Origin: Euryarchaeota archaeon UBA346
GTDB lineage: Archaea; Thermoplasmatota; E2; DHVEG-1
Assembly (NCBI GenBank): GCA_002496355.1
Contig: DAJP01000055.1
Coordinates: forward strand, 13,256-26,912
Reading direction: 5' to 3'
DNA: 13,657 nucleotides
The position numbers and the translations under genes were made by a program. Below are positions 6,305 through 13,657 of the stretch, piece after piece. The first letter of the stretch is position 1, and each line of letters starts with the position of its first letter. Under the pieces are notes generated by a model. That model saw nothing but the letters and a program-made list of their open reading frames with translations. It ran no database searches and had not been told where the DNA came from.

Positions 6305-7255
6305 ATGACGAAAAACTTCAAGACGGTAAAAGCAAGTTTCGTTACAGGAATAGTCGTTATCAGTCTAGTTTTTGCTGTACTTCCCACCGCATCAGCGGGA
6401 CTTCTTTTAAATCTTCAAAGTGCATTATTGATTACCTGGAATACAGCAGCAACTAATGAACCGGTAATCCCTCGAGGGCAATTACTTCAATTATCATTAA
6501 ACATTACACACTATGTTACGAGAGGCGCTTTGGGGAGAGGTCTGCTCCAGTTCTATAAAGGTAGTCCCGTAACAATAACAATTCAAATAATTGAAACTCC
6601 ATCATGGGTCACCGCAACCCTTTCACAAGGATCATTACAAGCAACAATCAATCCGGATCAACCAACCGCCTATTCTACAATGATAACGTTACAAGTGGAT
6701 GATAATGCACCAGCTTACTCTCAAGGTTACATAAAATTACAAGCAACTGCGAGTAAAGCGGGATTCATTAAAGGAATCACACAAGAGTTTACTCTCACGT
6801 TCATTCCAGGTTATAAACCATTAATAAAAGCAGAATATCCAGACTCAAATACAATGCAAATAGGACCATTGGATACCGCCGTATTCCCTATAAAAATAAC
6901 GAATCTTGGGAATGCACAAACCATTGTGAAATTCACGATTGAAAAAGTTCCAGAAGGTTGGAATGCAATCATCACAAGTGAATTATTACTTGGTGAAGGA
7001 AATGGATCTACCAATACAGCATATCTTGTGATAAAGCCGCCGAAAAACTTTGGATATCATAACGATGAAAAAACCATTAGGATTTCAATGCTACCAGTAA
7101 AATACGATACACCGACGAACGTAGGTGCGATCACAATCAATGATTTCCTTGTTGAAAGCAGAGGATTTTCAACTCCAGGATTCGAATCAATCGCATTCAT
7201 TGGTGCCTTAACAATCGTATTAACACTCATCACCTATTTCCGGAAAAGAAAATAA
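6305..7255 (+). CDS. Exported Ig-like surface protein with PGF-CTERM-like sorting signal
   Basis: From ATG 6305 the product has 316 residues. AGGTGG four bases upstream decides this start over ATG 6275, which would place ten residues before the signal peptide. Residues 1-31 are a signal peptide (core VTGIVVISLVFAVLP, then TASAG). Two beta-rich domains follow: about 50-170, and 175-275, the latter with ITNLGNAQTIVKFTIEKVP (198-216), typical of NEW3/CARDB-like Ig folds in archaeal surface proteins. The C-terminus has PGF (291-293), a hydrophobic helix (about 296-311) and a basic end (FRKRK), resembling the tripartite PGF-CTERM signal processed by archaeosortase. NIT (66) and NGS (233) are possible N-glycosylation sites. 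It is probably co-transcribed with the next gene, which has a related architecture. Specific function is unknown. Confidence 0.82.
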   Translation: MTKNFKTVKASFVTGIVVISLVFAVLPTASAGLLLNLQSALLITWNTAATNEPVIPRGQLLQLSLNITHYVTRGALGRGLLQFYKGSPVTITIQIIETPSWVTATLSQGSLQATINPDQPTAYSTMITLQVDDNAPAYSQGYIKLQATASKAGFIKGITQEFTLTFIPGYKPLIKAEYPDSNTMQIGPLDTAVFPIKITNLGNAQTIVKFTIEKVPEGWNAIITSELLLGEGNGSTNTAYLVIKPPKNFGYHNDEKTIRISMLPVKYDTPTNVGAITINDFLVESRGFSTPGFESIAFIGALTIVLTLITYFRKRK

Positions 7256-7292
7256 ATAAAAATAGAAAACCTCTATACTTTCATTTAAACAA

Positions 7293-7297
7293 GGGGG
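7293..7297 (+). promoter_or_regulatory. Ribosome binding site pointing to a non-canonical start
   Basis: GGGGG within AAGGGGGAA ends eight bases before ATA 7306 and two bases before ATT 7300. It is well placed for ATA 7306 and far from the first conventional start, GTG 7375 (77 bases away). This makes it the main evidence for where translation begins. Confidence 0.5.
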
Positions 7298-7305
7298 AAA
7301 TTCCT

Positions 7306-8865
7306 ATAAAAACTAGTAAAAGCCTTACGCTCGTTGTTATCGCATTAATCCTCTGTCCAACAATTTTCTCTCAGGTGCAAGAAGTAAAAGCAGCGGACAC
7401 AAAATATATTCTAGGTCTTCCTTGGATAACTCCGTATCCTATCATAAATTTGATTAGCTATTTCATAGGAATGTTAAAACCAGCGATTTCCTTTGCAGAG
7501 GGTTTTAAAGCAGTTCCATCAAATATCACAATAGGATATAATGAAAAAGTGTCGATTCAATTGGGAAATATTGACCTACAAACTGGTAATTTTTCAGTCG
7601 CCTTTCCTCGTTTTTTTTTAGCCGCACGTTTTTTAAGCTTTTCAGCTGAATTTCCTGAAGGATACTCAGGGGGTTTGTTTGTTAACTTTAATCCACCAGT
7701 TGTGAGTGAACAAACAGGAAAATATTCAATAACCAATGTCACAATTTCATTGAACTCGCCACCTGGTACAGGCGATGTGATTCGAAGTAGAACACTCCGT
7801 ATAAAAATTGCTGATACCTGGGTCGTAAAAAACCTCTGGTGGCCTGAAGATAAGTCGTATTGGTTTGGCGGAGAAAATAATACACCACTTGTGAATGGCC
7901 CTCCATTTTGGTTCCTTGCTGCACTCTTTGGTGGATTTGGAAAAAACAGTGGAAAAATCCTCACAGATTACTATTATGTCGATATCCTTGTGACAGTAAA
8001 ACAATTCCATGCAGTAAAAATACAACCGTTAACACTCGAAAAACTCACCCCAAACAATGTCATCTCCATACCGTTACTTGTTCAAAACCTAGGGAATTAC
8101 AATGATACCATCAACTTCAGAGCAAAAGCTGAAAATAAATCTATCCTCCGAATAACAGAAAATAGTTCAATAGCCTTACAACCAGGGGAACAAGGAAAAG
8201 TGTATATTGGAGTCGCCAGTCCCAATAATTTCCTAGACACCGGGACATTACATTCGATCACTCTTGAAGCATTCTCCTCAGGTCAACCAAATGTCACGAT
8301 AGCCACTCAAACAGTCGCGCTTGAAACACAAGGTTTGTATGTATCAGAAGAAAACGCTACGTTTGGTTTTGGGATCGGATTGATTATTTTGTTTGTAATT
8401 ATTCTTTTATTTTACTGGCGGCGAAAGATTTCTGAAAAGATCAGAAAAAAACCCGAGAAACCCTGGAAGATGCCGGATGAACAGCAACATCTTGCGGAGC
8501 TCAAACGCACGGATAAGAACGCCTATGAACAGGAACGAATCATGATGCAGGATGAATATAAATCAGCCTTGCTGTCTTACAAACAGGAAAACAAACAATA
8601 CAAACGATTTCAATTAATTCCTTCAGAAGAAAAAACAATAAGAGATTCTTCATCGTTTTTCAAGAAAATGCAGACCTCATTCAAAAAAGCAATAACACCG
8701 AAAGAGACACCAAAGAAAACAAAACGAGTAATGCTAAAAAAACAAGAGAAAAAACCCAAAGAACAAATCACAAAACCCATCGTCCCGGCCGCAGATGCCA
8801 CAAAGGAAAAATTGTTAGTAAAGATTAAAAGAGAACAGGAAAAACAACTTCGCAAACTACAATAA
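7306..8865 (+). CDS. Exported Ig-like protein with one membrane helix and long basic cytoplasmic tail; apparent ATA start
   Basis: The first conventional start in this frame is GTG 7375, but the frame reads through a full signal peptide upstream of it. Beginning at ATA 7306 the N-terminus is (M)KTSKSLTLVVIALILCP followed by a cleavage-like VKAAD, and GGGGG lies eight bases before it. I therefore annotate 519 residues from ATA; a single A/G difference would make it ATG. Residues about 45-230 are a beta-rich ectodomain, and about 238-345 a NEW3-like Ig domain (LLVQNLGNYNDTINFRAKAE) parallel to that of the preceding gene. A transmembrane helix at about 353-375 ends in YWRRK. The last 144 residues are charged, Lys-rich and helical, with coiled-coil potential, and should be cytoplasmic. 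Several N-x-S/T sites lie in the ectodomain. Function is unknown; it may link the envelope to the cell interior. Confidence 0.8.
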   Translation: MKTSKSLTLVVIALILCPTIFSQVQEVKAADTKYILGLPWITPYPIINLISYFIGMLKPAISFAEGFKAVPSNITIGYNEKVSIQLGNIDLQTGNFSVAFPRFFLAARFLSFSAEFPEGYSGGLFVNFNPPVVSEQTGKYSITNVTISLNSPPGTGDVIRSRTLRIKIADTWVVKNLWWPEDKSYWFGGENNTPLVNGPPFWFLAALFGGFGKNSGKILTDYYYVDILVTVKQFHAVKIQPLTLEKLTPNNVISIPLLVQNLGNYNDTINFRAKAENKSILRITENSSIALQPGEQGKVYIGVASPNNFLDTGTLHSITLEAFSSGQPNVTIATQTVALETQGLYVSEENATFGFGIGLIILFVIILLFYWRRKISEKIRKKPEKPWKMPDEQQHLAELKRTDKNAYEQERIMMQDEYKSALLSYKQENKQYKRFQLIPSEEKTIRDSSSFFKKMQTSFKKAITPKETPKKTKRVMLKKQEKKPKEQITKPIVPAADATKEKLLVKIKREQEKQLRKLQ

Positions 8866-11800
8866 CCGATTTCTTTTTTTCTTCTTTTGAAACAAGAGTA
8901 TTACTATAGATAACAACAGAAGAACCGTGATCACATAAAGCCAGAACCCTACGGCGGGTCCCCACTGACAGAGTACCGGGACGACTTCGTCGTAACCTTG
9001 GATTGAGACATCGATGGTTCCTTGTCCCATGAAGCTTCCGACTCCGACTTGTGCAAAGGCAGACATCGCTATGATGAAGAGCAAAAGGGTACCGCAAAGG
9101 AGAACCAATGCCCCGATCAACAAGAGAATCTGCCAGTTTTTTTTCATTCTCTGTTTTAAGAGGAAGGGGAGAACAACAAGCAGAGCAACAATGACAGAAA
9201 TAATCGGAATGACCATCATGATCGTAGCAAAAATATCAGGAACAAACGATAACTCCCCGGTAATCAGCTGCGGCGTAGTTGTCGTTGAAATAAGGTTGAA
9301 TGGTATCAGATACAAGGTTGATGATGTCTGAACATCGGTTGTGGATCCTTGCAGCGACCACCAGGGGAAAACAAATGCGAGAAGCAAAACACCCACCGTG
9401 AGAGAGAGGAGAGAACAGGATAGTTCTTTCTTTTTGATGCTCAAAGCGAGTCCAACAAAAATCATGCTACACGAACCAATCCCAAGAGCTAAAGGAAGAA
9501 TTGGTTCCTGGCTTGTGACCAGATCAACACTTCGCTCACCCATCACGGTAAGAGACCTCTGACCAATCACCTCATTCTGAACAGTCACTTTCACAGTATA
9601 CAATCCAGGGGGAATGGAAAAATCAGCATGGGATCCGCTGGTGGTTATCATCTGAGTTTTTCCCCCGCGGATCATCTCCACATCGACGTTTCCCATGGGA
9701 GAGCCTCGGGCATCATACACATGGAAGGAGACCGGATAGACCGCGGGAAACACAAGCAAAGCCTCTTCTGAAGGAATAATGATTTCTTTGTCCACTAAGA
9801 AGGATTTATACTGGATTTGGAGCTGATACGTTGCAGGTGGTAATTCAGTAAATTGGAAGGAATTCCTGGTGGTCTGGGTCGGGAAAATCACGGTGGGAAT
9901 CTGCATCGCTGTACTTGTCATCCGGGGGGTGACAGCGATTTCTGGTGGCAAGCCCCACAGGTCCTGCAGGGTTACACGCCAGTCGTATTGATCGAATTCC
10001 ACTGATTTCTTCAGAGGAACCAGGATCCGGTTGTATCGCAACCGTATCGACTCGTTCATTGCCTCAAATCCCTGTGAGACAACCTTAAGTTGGTAGGACT
10101 CCCTTCGATTACATGGTGCGGCAAGGTGTGCGACACCATCCTCATTGGTACTATTTTGGGTGATTATCATCCCATCCTGAAACAACAAAACCTCAGCATC
10201 TTTGATACCATGGCCTTCCTGATCGATGAGCGTCACCGCACAGGACCCTTGTGGTTTGCAGAACACATGGATCTGCGAATCACTCGATAGATCAAGGATC
10301 GCCACCCCGATGAAACGTCGTTCGTCACCCAATCGAGGGTTCTCTTTGAAGACTTTGATGACGTACCGTCCTGCTTCAAGTGATTGGAAAGAGAATCGTT
10401 TCCAGAGGGAGACATTGCGAACATCAAATAGACTCAAAGCACTTACGATTTTTCCCTTTGAAGAAGATCCCTCGGAGGAGACTGATCCGCTCAGAGGCAA
10501 CCGACACGCGGTTCCTGAAGAAACCAATGTATTCTCACGATATGCCTCAACAGTGATGTACGGAAAATCCCTACCAGTAACAGCAGAGAGCACGGACCCT
10601 AAGGGAAATGAGAAAGCATCATGAACCGAGACCATGAGAGAGTAACGATTCTCAGAAGTGTCCTCTTCAGCAGTGAGATTGTCGTTCGTGGATGGCTTGA
10701 GCTGTACAAGGGTTTGGAAGAGGCGAGATTCTTCCTCTGCGGAGAGATACCCATTCTCCTGTGAGGAGAAAAACTCTGCGTCAAATTCAGCGATGAAACC
10801 TTTTGGGATGACCATATCTTTTCCAGAAACGTTTTTTTCATAGGTGTTCCGTGTGCATTCCACGGAAGCAATCGTGTAATCCAAGCCAGGTAGATGTGGA
10901 TAATTTGACTCGTACGCCTTCAATTGTATCCCATCACGCTCATCGACCCCTGCTTTGACAACTGAGGAGGAACCGAAGATCAATGCATGAACGGTACCTG
11001 TGGCTCCTTCATCAAACGAGACCCAGGAGTTCTTGCCCAGATCAACATCATCAGGTGTTTGGATGGACCAGAGCACCGGGTTTTCCACGGTATATTCCGG
11101 ATTAAGGTCTACGGGGTATTGTTCGACAGTATCGTGTTCTGAATAGAAATGGGTATATGGGTAGATTTCTCCGAAATTCAGCTCTGATATCGACGCGCTT
11201 TGTATCCCACCACATTGCATGGAGGCATACACTCCATCGGTGTTCGCATCCTCAAACACCTGACACTCCCTTAACGCCTCATGGATTACATGGACTTGGA
11301 TGCGCTCTGTGGATGTTGGGCAATAATAGTATTTGTACACCGCGGTGGTCTGCAGATCCCCCTGCGTTGACCTGCTCAGAAGCCGACAGGAGACCATAAG
11401 ATTCCCATCGCAGAGGATCTCCTTGGAAATCACTTCTTGGCTCGTAGAACTATACTCCCACATATCAAACCCGTAATAATAGGCGAATTCAAACGAAGCG
11501 ATCGCCTCACCGTTCTTCGGGGCGACCTCTGTTGAGCCATCCACTAATTGTGTAACGCACTGTGAGGTGGTATACCAAAGGAATTGTCCTTCCTGTGCGA
11601 CGACGTATGGGATGGTACCATGTTGGATGATTTTATAGAAATGAGATTCCAAGGGGTATCCAGGGATCGGCTCATAGAAATATGAGGAATCCGCGATAGA
11701 GACATGATCAGGATATCCTGGGGCGGTGGTCGGTGCTTCATCATAATACAGATAATATCGTTCGGTTCCATCGGTCTGCGGAGGGAAGAGGAATACCAGA

Positions 11801-12129
11801 TTACAGGCGGTGATATGGGTCTCATCAGAGAACGTCAGATCATAGAGCTGGGACTCGAGTTCGACGTCGCCTTGAGTGCTCTGACAGATCACGCGTACAG
11901 AATTATCTGTTTCGTTTTTCGCCCAACAGAGGGATTCAAAATGAACGGTGATGTCGACTGGTTGGTATGCCACGTTTTTTTCAGCAGCCAGAGATCCGAG
12001 GAGTAGTTCCTGCCGAGACGACCAAGTCTCATTCCACCAGTCATCCTGCCCAACAGAAACCTGAGGTGGCAACACCAAGAAGAGGAAGACTCCTATCATG
12101 AGTGAGATCCGGATTGTTTTTGCCACCAT
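8857..12129 (-). CDS. Large exported protein, DUF2341-like start, peptidase-regulatory-like domains and multi-helix C-terminus
   Basis: The 1090-residue product has a signal peptide (about 1-27, core LMIGVFLFLVLPPQVSVG). The next region, WWNETWSSRQELLLGS up to ERYYLYYDEAP, resembles DUF2341-type N-termini of archaeal surface proteins. Around 630-700 (SCAVTLIDQEGHGIKDAEV) and 798-865 (VSFHVYDARGSPMGNVDVE, ending PPGLYTVKV) are carboxypeptidase-regulatory-like beta domains. About five helices follow near 876-896, 903-923, 963-990, 996-1021 and 1056-1080, with FPWW after the second. The tail is FQKKKKRNRLL. A peptidase active site was not found. The gene is more GC-rich than the plus-strand envelope pair it overlaps by nine bases. 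A TATA box at 12189-12196 suggests its own promoter, and GGGGG at 12143-12147 lies 13 bases before ATG 12129, rather far for a ribosome site. Function is unknown. Confidence 0.85.
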   Translation of the reverse strand: MVAKTIRISLMIGVFLFLVLPPQVSVGQDDWWNETWSSRQELLLGSLAAEKNVAYQPVDITVHFESLCWAKNETDNSVRVICQSTQGDVELESQLYDLTFSDETHITACNLVFLFPPQTDGTERYYLYYDEAPTTAPGYPDHVSIADSSYFYEPIPGYPLESHFYKIIQHGTIPYVVAQEGQFLWYTTSQCVTQLVDGSTEVAPKNGEAIASFEFAYYYGFDMWEYSSTSQEVISKEILCDGNLMVSCRLLSRSTQGDLQTTAVYKYYYCPTSTERIQVHVIHEALRECQVFEDANTDGVYASMQCGGIQSASISELNFGEIYPYTHFYSEHDTVEQYPVDLNPEYTVENPVLWSIQTPDDVDLGKNSWVSFDEGATGTVHALIFGSSSVVKAGVDERDGIQLKAYESNYPHLPGLDYTIASVECTRNTYEKNVSGKDMVIPKGFIAEFDAEFFSSQENGYLSAEEESRLFQTLVQLKPSTNDNLTAEEDTSENRYSLMVSVHDAFSFPLGSVLSAVTGRDFPYITVEAYRENTLVSSGTACRLPLSGSVSSEGSSSKGKIVSALSLFDVRNVSLWKRFSFQSLEAGRYVIKVFKENPRLGDERRFIGVAILDLSSDSQIHVFCKPQGSCAVTLIDQEGHGIKDAEVLLFQDGMIITQNSTNEDGVAHLAAPCNRRESYQLKVVSQGFEAMNESIRLRYNRILVPLKKSVEFDQYDWRVTLQDLWGLPPEIAVTPRMTSTAMQIPTVIFPTQTTRNSFQFTELPPATYQLQIQYKSFLVDKEIIIPSEEALLVFPAVYPVSFHVYDARGSPMGNVDVEMIRGGKTQMITTSGSHADFSIPPGLYTVKVTVQNEVIGQRSLTVMGERSVDLVTSQEPILPLALGIGSCSMIFVGLALSIKKKELSCSLLSLTVGVLLLAFVFPWWSLQGSTTDVQTSSTLYLIPFNLISTTTTPQLITGELSFVPDIFATIMMVIPIISVIVALLVVLPFLLKQRMKKNWQILLLIGALVLLCGTLLLFIIAMSAFAQVGVGSFMGQGTIDVSIQGYDEVVPVLCQWGPAVGFWLYVITVLLLLSIVILLFQKKKKRNRLL
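8871..8888 (+). terminator. T-rich termination tract inside the convergent gene's 3' end
   Basis: TTCTTTTTTTCTTCTTTT begins six bases after the plus-strand stop at 8865. It fits archaeal U-tract termination. On the other strand the same bases encode the Lys-rich tail of the 1090-residue protein. Confidence 0.45.
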
Positions 12130-12188
12130 TGTAGCGATGAAACCCCCATGTCATGAAAATAATGGTCTATGAATAATTATTCTTTAGT

Positions 12189-12196
12189 ATTATATT
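12189..12196 (-). promoter_or_regulatory. TATA box for the 1090-residue protein gene
   Basis: AATATAAT on the minus strand predicts a start near 12167 and a leader of about 38 bases. It lies in the 97-base gap after hutI and suggests separate transcription rather than a hut operon. Confidence 0.45.
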
Positions 12197-12226
12197 ATTC
12201 TTTTTACAGGAAAAATATTAGAAAAA

Positions 12227-13444
12227 TCAGAGGACCACGCCTCTTTTTACCACGGTTTGCACCAGATTCACCCCGAAATGATAAGGGAGAAACTGATGGT
12301 TCGGACAATCCAGGATGAGAACATCAGCATGTTTACCTTTCTCCAGGCTTCCGATGTACGGTTGCATCCCGATGGCACAGGCGGCGTTAAACGTCGATGC
12401 AGTAATCGCCTCCGCGGGAGTCATCTGCATCTTCAGGCAGGCGAGCTGGATGATCATCTGCATATTCTCCGTCCAGCAATTCGGGTTCAAATCGGTTGCT
12501 AACGCGACCGGGACTCCAAGGTCGATCATCTTTCGAGCAGGAGCGTACTGCTCCATCATCATACAAAATGGTGTGCCAGGCAGAAGTACCCCGACGATAG
12601 AGTTCTGCGCCAGCGCCCGTAGACCAGCCTCTGATGATCGTAACAGATGGTCCGCGCTTTGCGCACCAACCTGGGCAGCCAGCAACGCCCCACCAGTATT
12701 GACAATCTCATCTGCATGAATCTTCGGGAGAAGCCCCTGCTGTTTTCCCGCGAGAAGAATCTTCTTTGATTGGGCAACGGTAAAGACACCTTTTTCACAA
12801 AACACATCACAGAATCGAGCCAGACCCTTTGTCCTCGGTAACATCTCATGGATGATGATCTGAATATACTGGTTTGCATTCATGTGTTTTGGGATAGCAT
12901 GAGCACCAAGGAACGTCGAAACAAGATCCATCGGATGCGTCTCCGATAGTTTCTTCTGCACCTTCAGCAGCTTTAGTTCGTTGTCCACATCAAGCCCATA
13001 CCCTGATTTCACCTCACAGGTTGTCGTCCCATGCAAAAGCATCGTATCAAGACGTTTCTTACTCTGTGACAAGAGATGGTTCGGAGAAGCTTTCCGTGTC
13101 TTTTCAACGGTGTAAAAAATCCCACCACCCCGCTTTAAAATCTCCATATATGGCATACCAGCGAGCTTCAAGTCTAATTCAAACTCCCGGGATCCAGCGA
13201 ACACCACATGGGTGTGAGGATCGACAAACCCAGGCATCACCAGTTTCTCCGAGGCGTCAATCACAGTGTTTGCTTTGTAACGAAGGTTCTGTCCTACATC
13301 AACAATAATGCCATCATGGATCGCTATGGAACCGTTCTTCAAGATACCAAGGTTTCGCATCTGTTGCCGAACCCGTGGTTTTTGTGATCCTTTCAAGGTG
13401 AGCAGTTCACTTGCATGGGTGATCAAAAGATCGACGGATTGCAT
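12227..13444 (-). CDS. hutI: Imidazolonepropionase
   Basis: The 405-residue product is a full-length amidohydrolase of the HutI family. It hydrolyses 4-imidazolone-5-propionate to N-formimino-L-glutamate, the third step of histidine degradation, in the cytoplasm. Catalytic and metal-site features are all visible: PGFVDPHTHVVFAG (71-84, His77 and His79), GTTTCEVKSGYGLD (139-152), LGAHAIP (179-185), KIHADE (241-246, His243), SADHL (263-267) and ATDLNP (316-321, Asp318). The usual SDFNPG/STDLNPG loop reads ATDLNPN here, a minor change. The C-terminus (GSLEKGKHADVLILDCPNH) is typical of the beta domain. The gene is divergent from the formiminotransferase gene, separated by 58 bases, which carries out the next step. 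hutH and hutU are not in the window. Confidence 0.97.
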   Translation of the reverse strand: MQSVDLLITHASELLTLKGSQKPRVRQQMRNLGILKNGSIAIHDGIIVDVGQNLRYKANTVIDASEKLVMPGFVDPHTHVVFAGSREFELDLKLAGMPYMEILKRGGGIFYTVEKTRKASPNHLLSQSKKRLDTMLLHGTTTCEVKSGYGLDVDNELKLLKVQKKLSETHPMDLVSTFLGAHAIPKHMNANQYIQIIIHEMLPRTKGLARFCDVFCEKGVFTVAQSKKILLAGKQQGLLPKIHADEIVNTGGALLAAQVGAQSADHLLRSSEAGLRALAQNSIVGVLLPGTPFCMMMEQYAPARKMIDLGVPVALATDLNPNCWTENMQMIIQLACLKMQMTPAEAITASTFNAACAIGMQPYIGSLEKGKHADVLILDCPNHQFLPYHFGVNLVQTVVKRGVVL

Positions 13445-13502
13445 AGGTTGTTCCCAAATGGTTAAATGAAGGACCTTTGATTAAGGTTTACGGTGACCGC
13501 CT
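13445..13502. promoter_or_regulatory. Divergent hutI / formiminotransferase promoter region
   Basis: Only 58 bases separate the two divergent start codons. On the plus strand GGTGA (13492-13496) lies six bases before ATG 13503, and TTAAAT (13462-13467) is a weak TATA candidate. The gap is too short for two independent complete promoters, so the elements must overlap and the genes are probably co-regulated. No clear operator palindrome was seen. Confidence 0.5.
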
Positions 13503-13657
13503 ATGGCTCGGCTCATAGAATGTGTTCCTAACTTTAGCGAAGGAAAAAACAAACAAACCATCGAGACGATTCATACCTTGATACTGAATCATCCAGATGT
13601 CACATTGCTGGATTTCTCCCCTGATGCAGATCATAACCGAACTGATGTGACCCTGAT
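13503..13657 (+). CDS. ftcD: Glutamate formiminotransferase, N-terminal fragment cut by the window edge
   Basis: Fifty-one complete codons are visible and were translated by hand. The start MARLIECVPNFSEGKNK and the stretch LLDFSPDADHNRTDVTL match the N-terminal subdomain of formiminotransferases: the VPNFSEG motif at 8-14 and the D-x-D-x-D-H-N-R type motif near 38-46 are diagnostic. In characterised members the enzyme transfers the formimino group of N-formimino-L-glutamate to tetrahydrofolate, releasing glutamate; the pterin used by this archaeon is unknown. Whether the protein is a single-domain transferase or fused to a cyclodeaminase cannot be seen. GGTGA six bases upstream of ATG 13503 is a strong ribosome binding site. 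It is divergent from hutI, the preceding pathway step. Confidence 0.93.
   Translation, partial: MARLIECVPNFSEGKNKQTIETIHTLILNHPDVTLLDFSPDADHNRTDVTL

Noticed and set aside
7557..7964. 135-codon minus-strand frame
   Set aside because: It is antisense to the ectodomain of the 7306 gene, with no ribosome site and no family resemblance.
10226..10624. 132-codon plus-strand frame
   Set aside because: It is antisense to the 1090-residue gene, has low-complexity Arg/Ser/Pro composition and no promoter or ribosome site; it is a shadow frame.
12315..12719. 134-codon plus-strand frame with hydrophobic stretches
   Set aside because: It is fully antisense to the conserved hutI coding sequence and shows no independent signals.
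1..13657. tRNA, rRNA, CRISPR array, insertion sequence or integration site
   Set aside because: No cloverleaf-like arms, repeated direct-repeat units, transposase motifs or terminal inverted repeats were found on either strand by reading.

Overview
The window looks archaeal, most likely a euryarchaeon of the Thermoplasmatota type; this placement is an inference from gene content. The evidence is an archaeal MEMO-family protein, a DUF2116-type zinc-ribbon membrane protein, an archaeal hypoxanthine/guanine phosphoribosyltransferase, an MfnA-type PLP decarboxylase, a small PRC-barrel protein, a PGF-CTERM-like C-terminus, TATA boxes about 25-30 bases before likely transcript starts, and a mix of leadered (GGTGA/GGGGG) and apparently leaderless genes. 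Imidazolonepropionase beside glutamate formiminotransferase indicates histidine catabolism, as in an amino-acid-degrading heterotroph. No rRNA, tRNA, CRISPR array, transposase or integrase was seen.

Layout. 1-1205: 5'-complete but edge-truncated MEMO gene (minus), divergent from a 52-residue orphan protein (plus), which converges on a DUF2116 zinc-ribbon gene (minus). 1380-3441: a plus-strand run of three uncharacterised membrane or exported proteins (1447, 1686, 2482); the first two overlap as ATGA. 3472-5189: a minus-strand pair, mfnA-like decarboxylase then hpt, also overlapping as ATGA. The ends of the 2482 gene and hpt lie in the two arms of a perfect 12-bp inverted repeat. 5362-6082: two small plus-strand genes (two-helix membrane protein; PRC-barrel protein), each with a TATA box placed for a leaderless transcript.

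6218-8865: an envelope pair. The first gene encodes an exported Ig-like protein ending in a PGF-CTERM-like tripartite signal. The second encodes an exported Ig-like protein with one transmembrane helix and a basic cytoplasmic tail of about 144 residues. The second gene has no ATG/GTG/TTG at the place where its signal peptide begins: the best start is ATA 7306. 8857-12129 (minus) encodes a 1090-residue exported protein with an N-terminal DUF2341-like region, peptidase-regulatory-like beta domains and about five C-terminal helices. It overlaps the preceding gene tail-to-tail by 9 bases.

12227-13657: hutI (minus) and the start of the formiminotransferase gene (plus) are divergent, separated by 58 bases, and encode consecutive steps of histidine degradation.

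The most novel part is the cluster of uncharacterised surface proteins at 6305-12129, together with the exported-protein operon at 1447-3441. Metabolic calls are secure at family level; no function is assigned to the surface proteins beyond topology and fold impressions.
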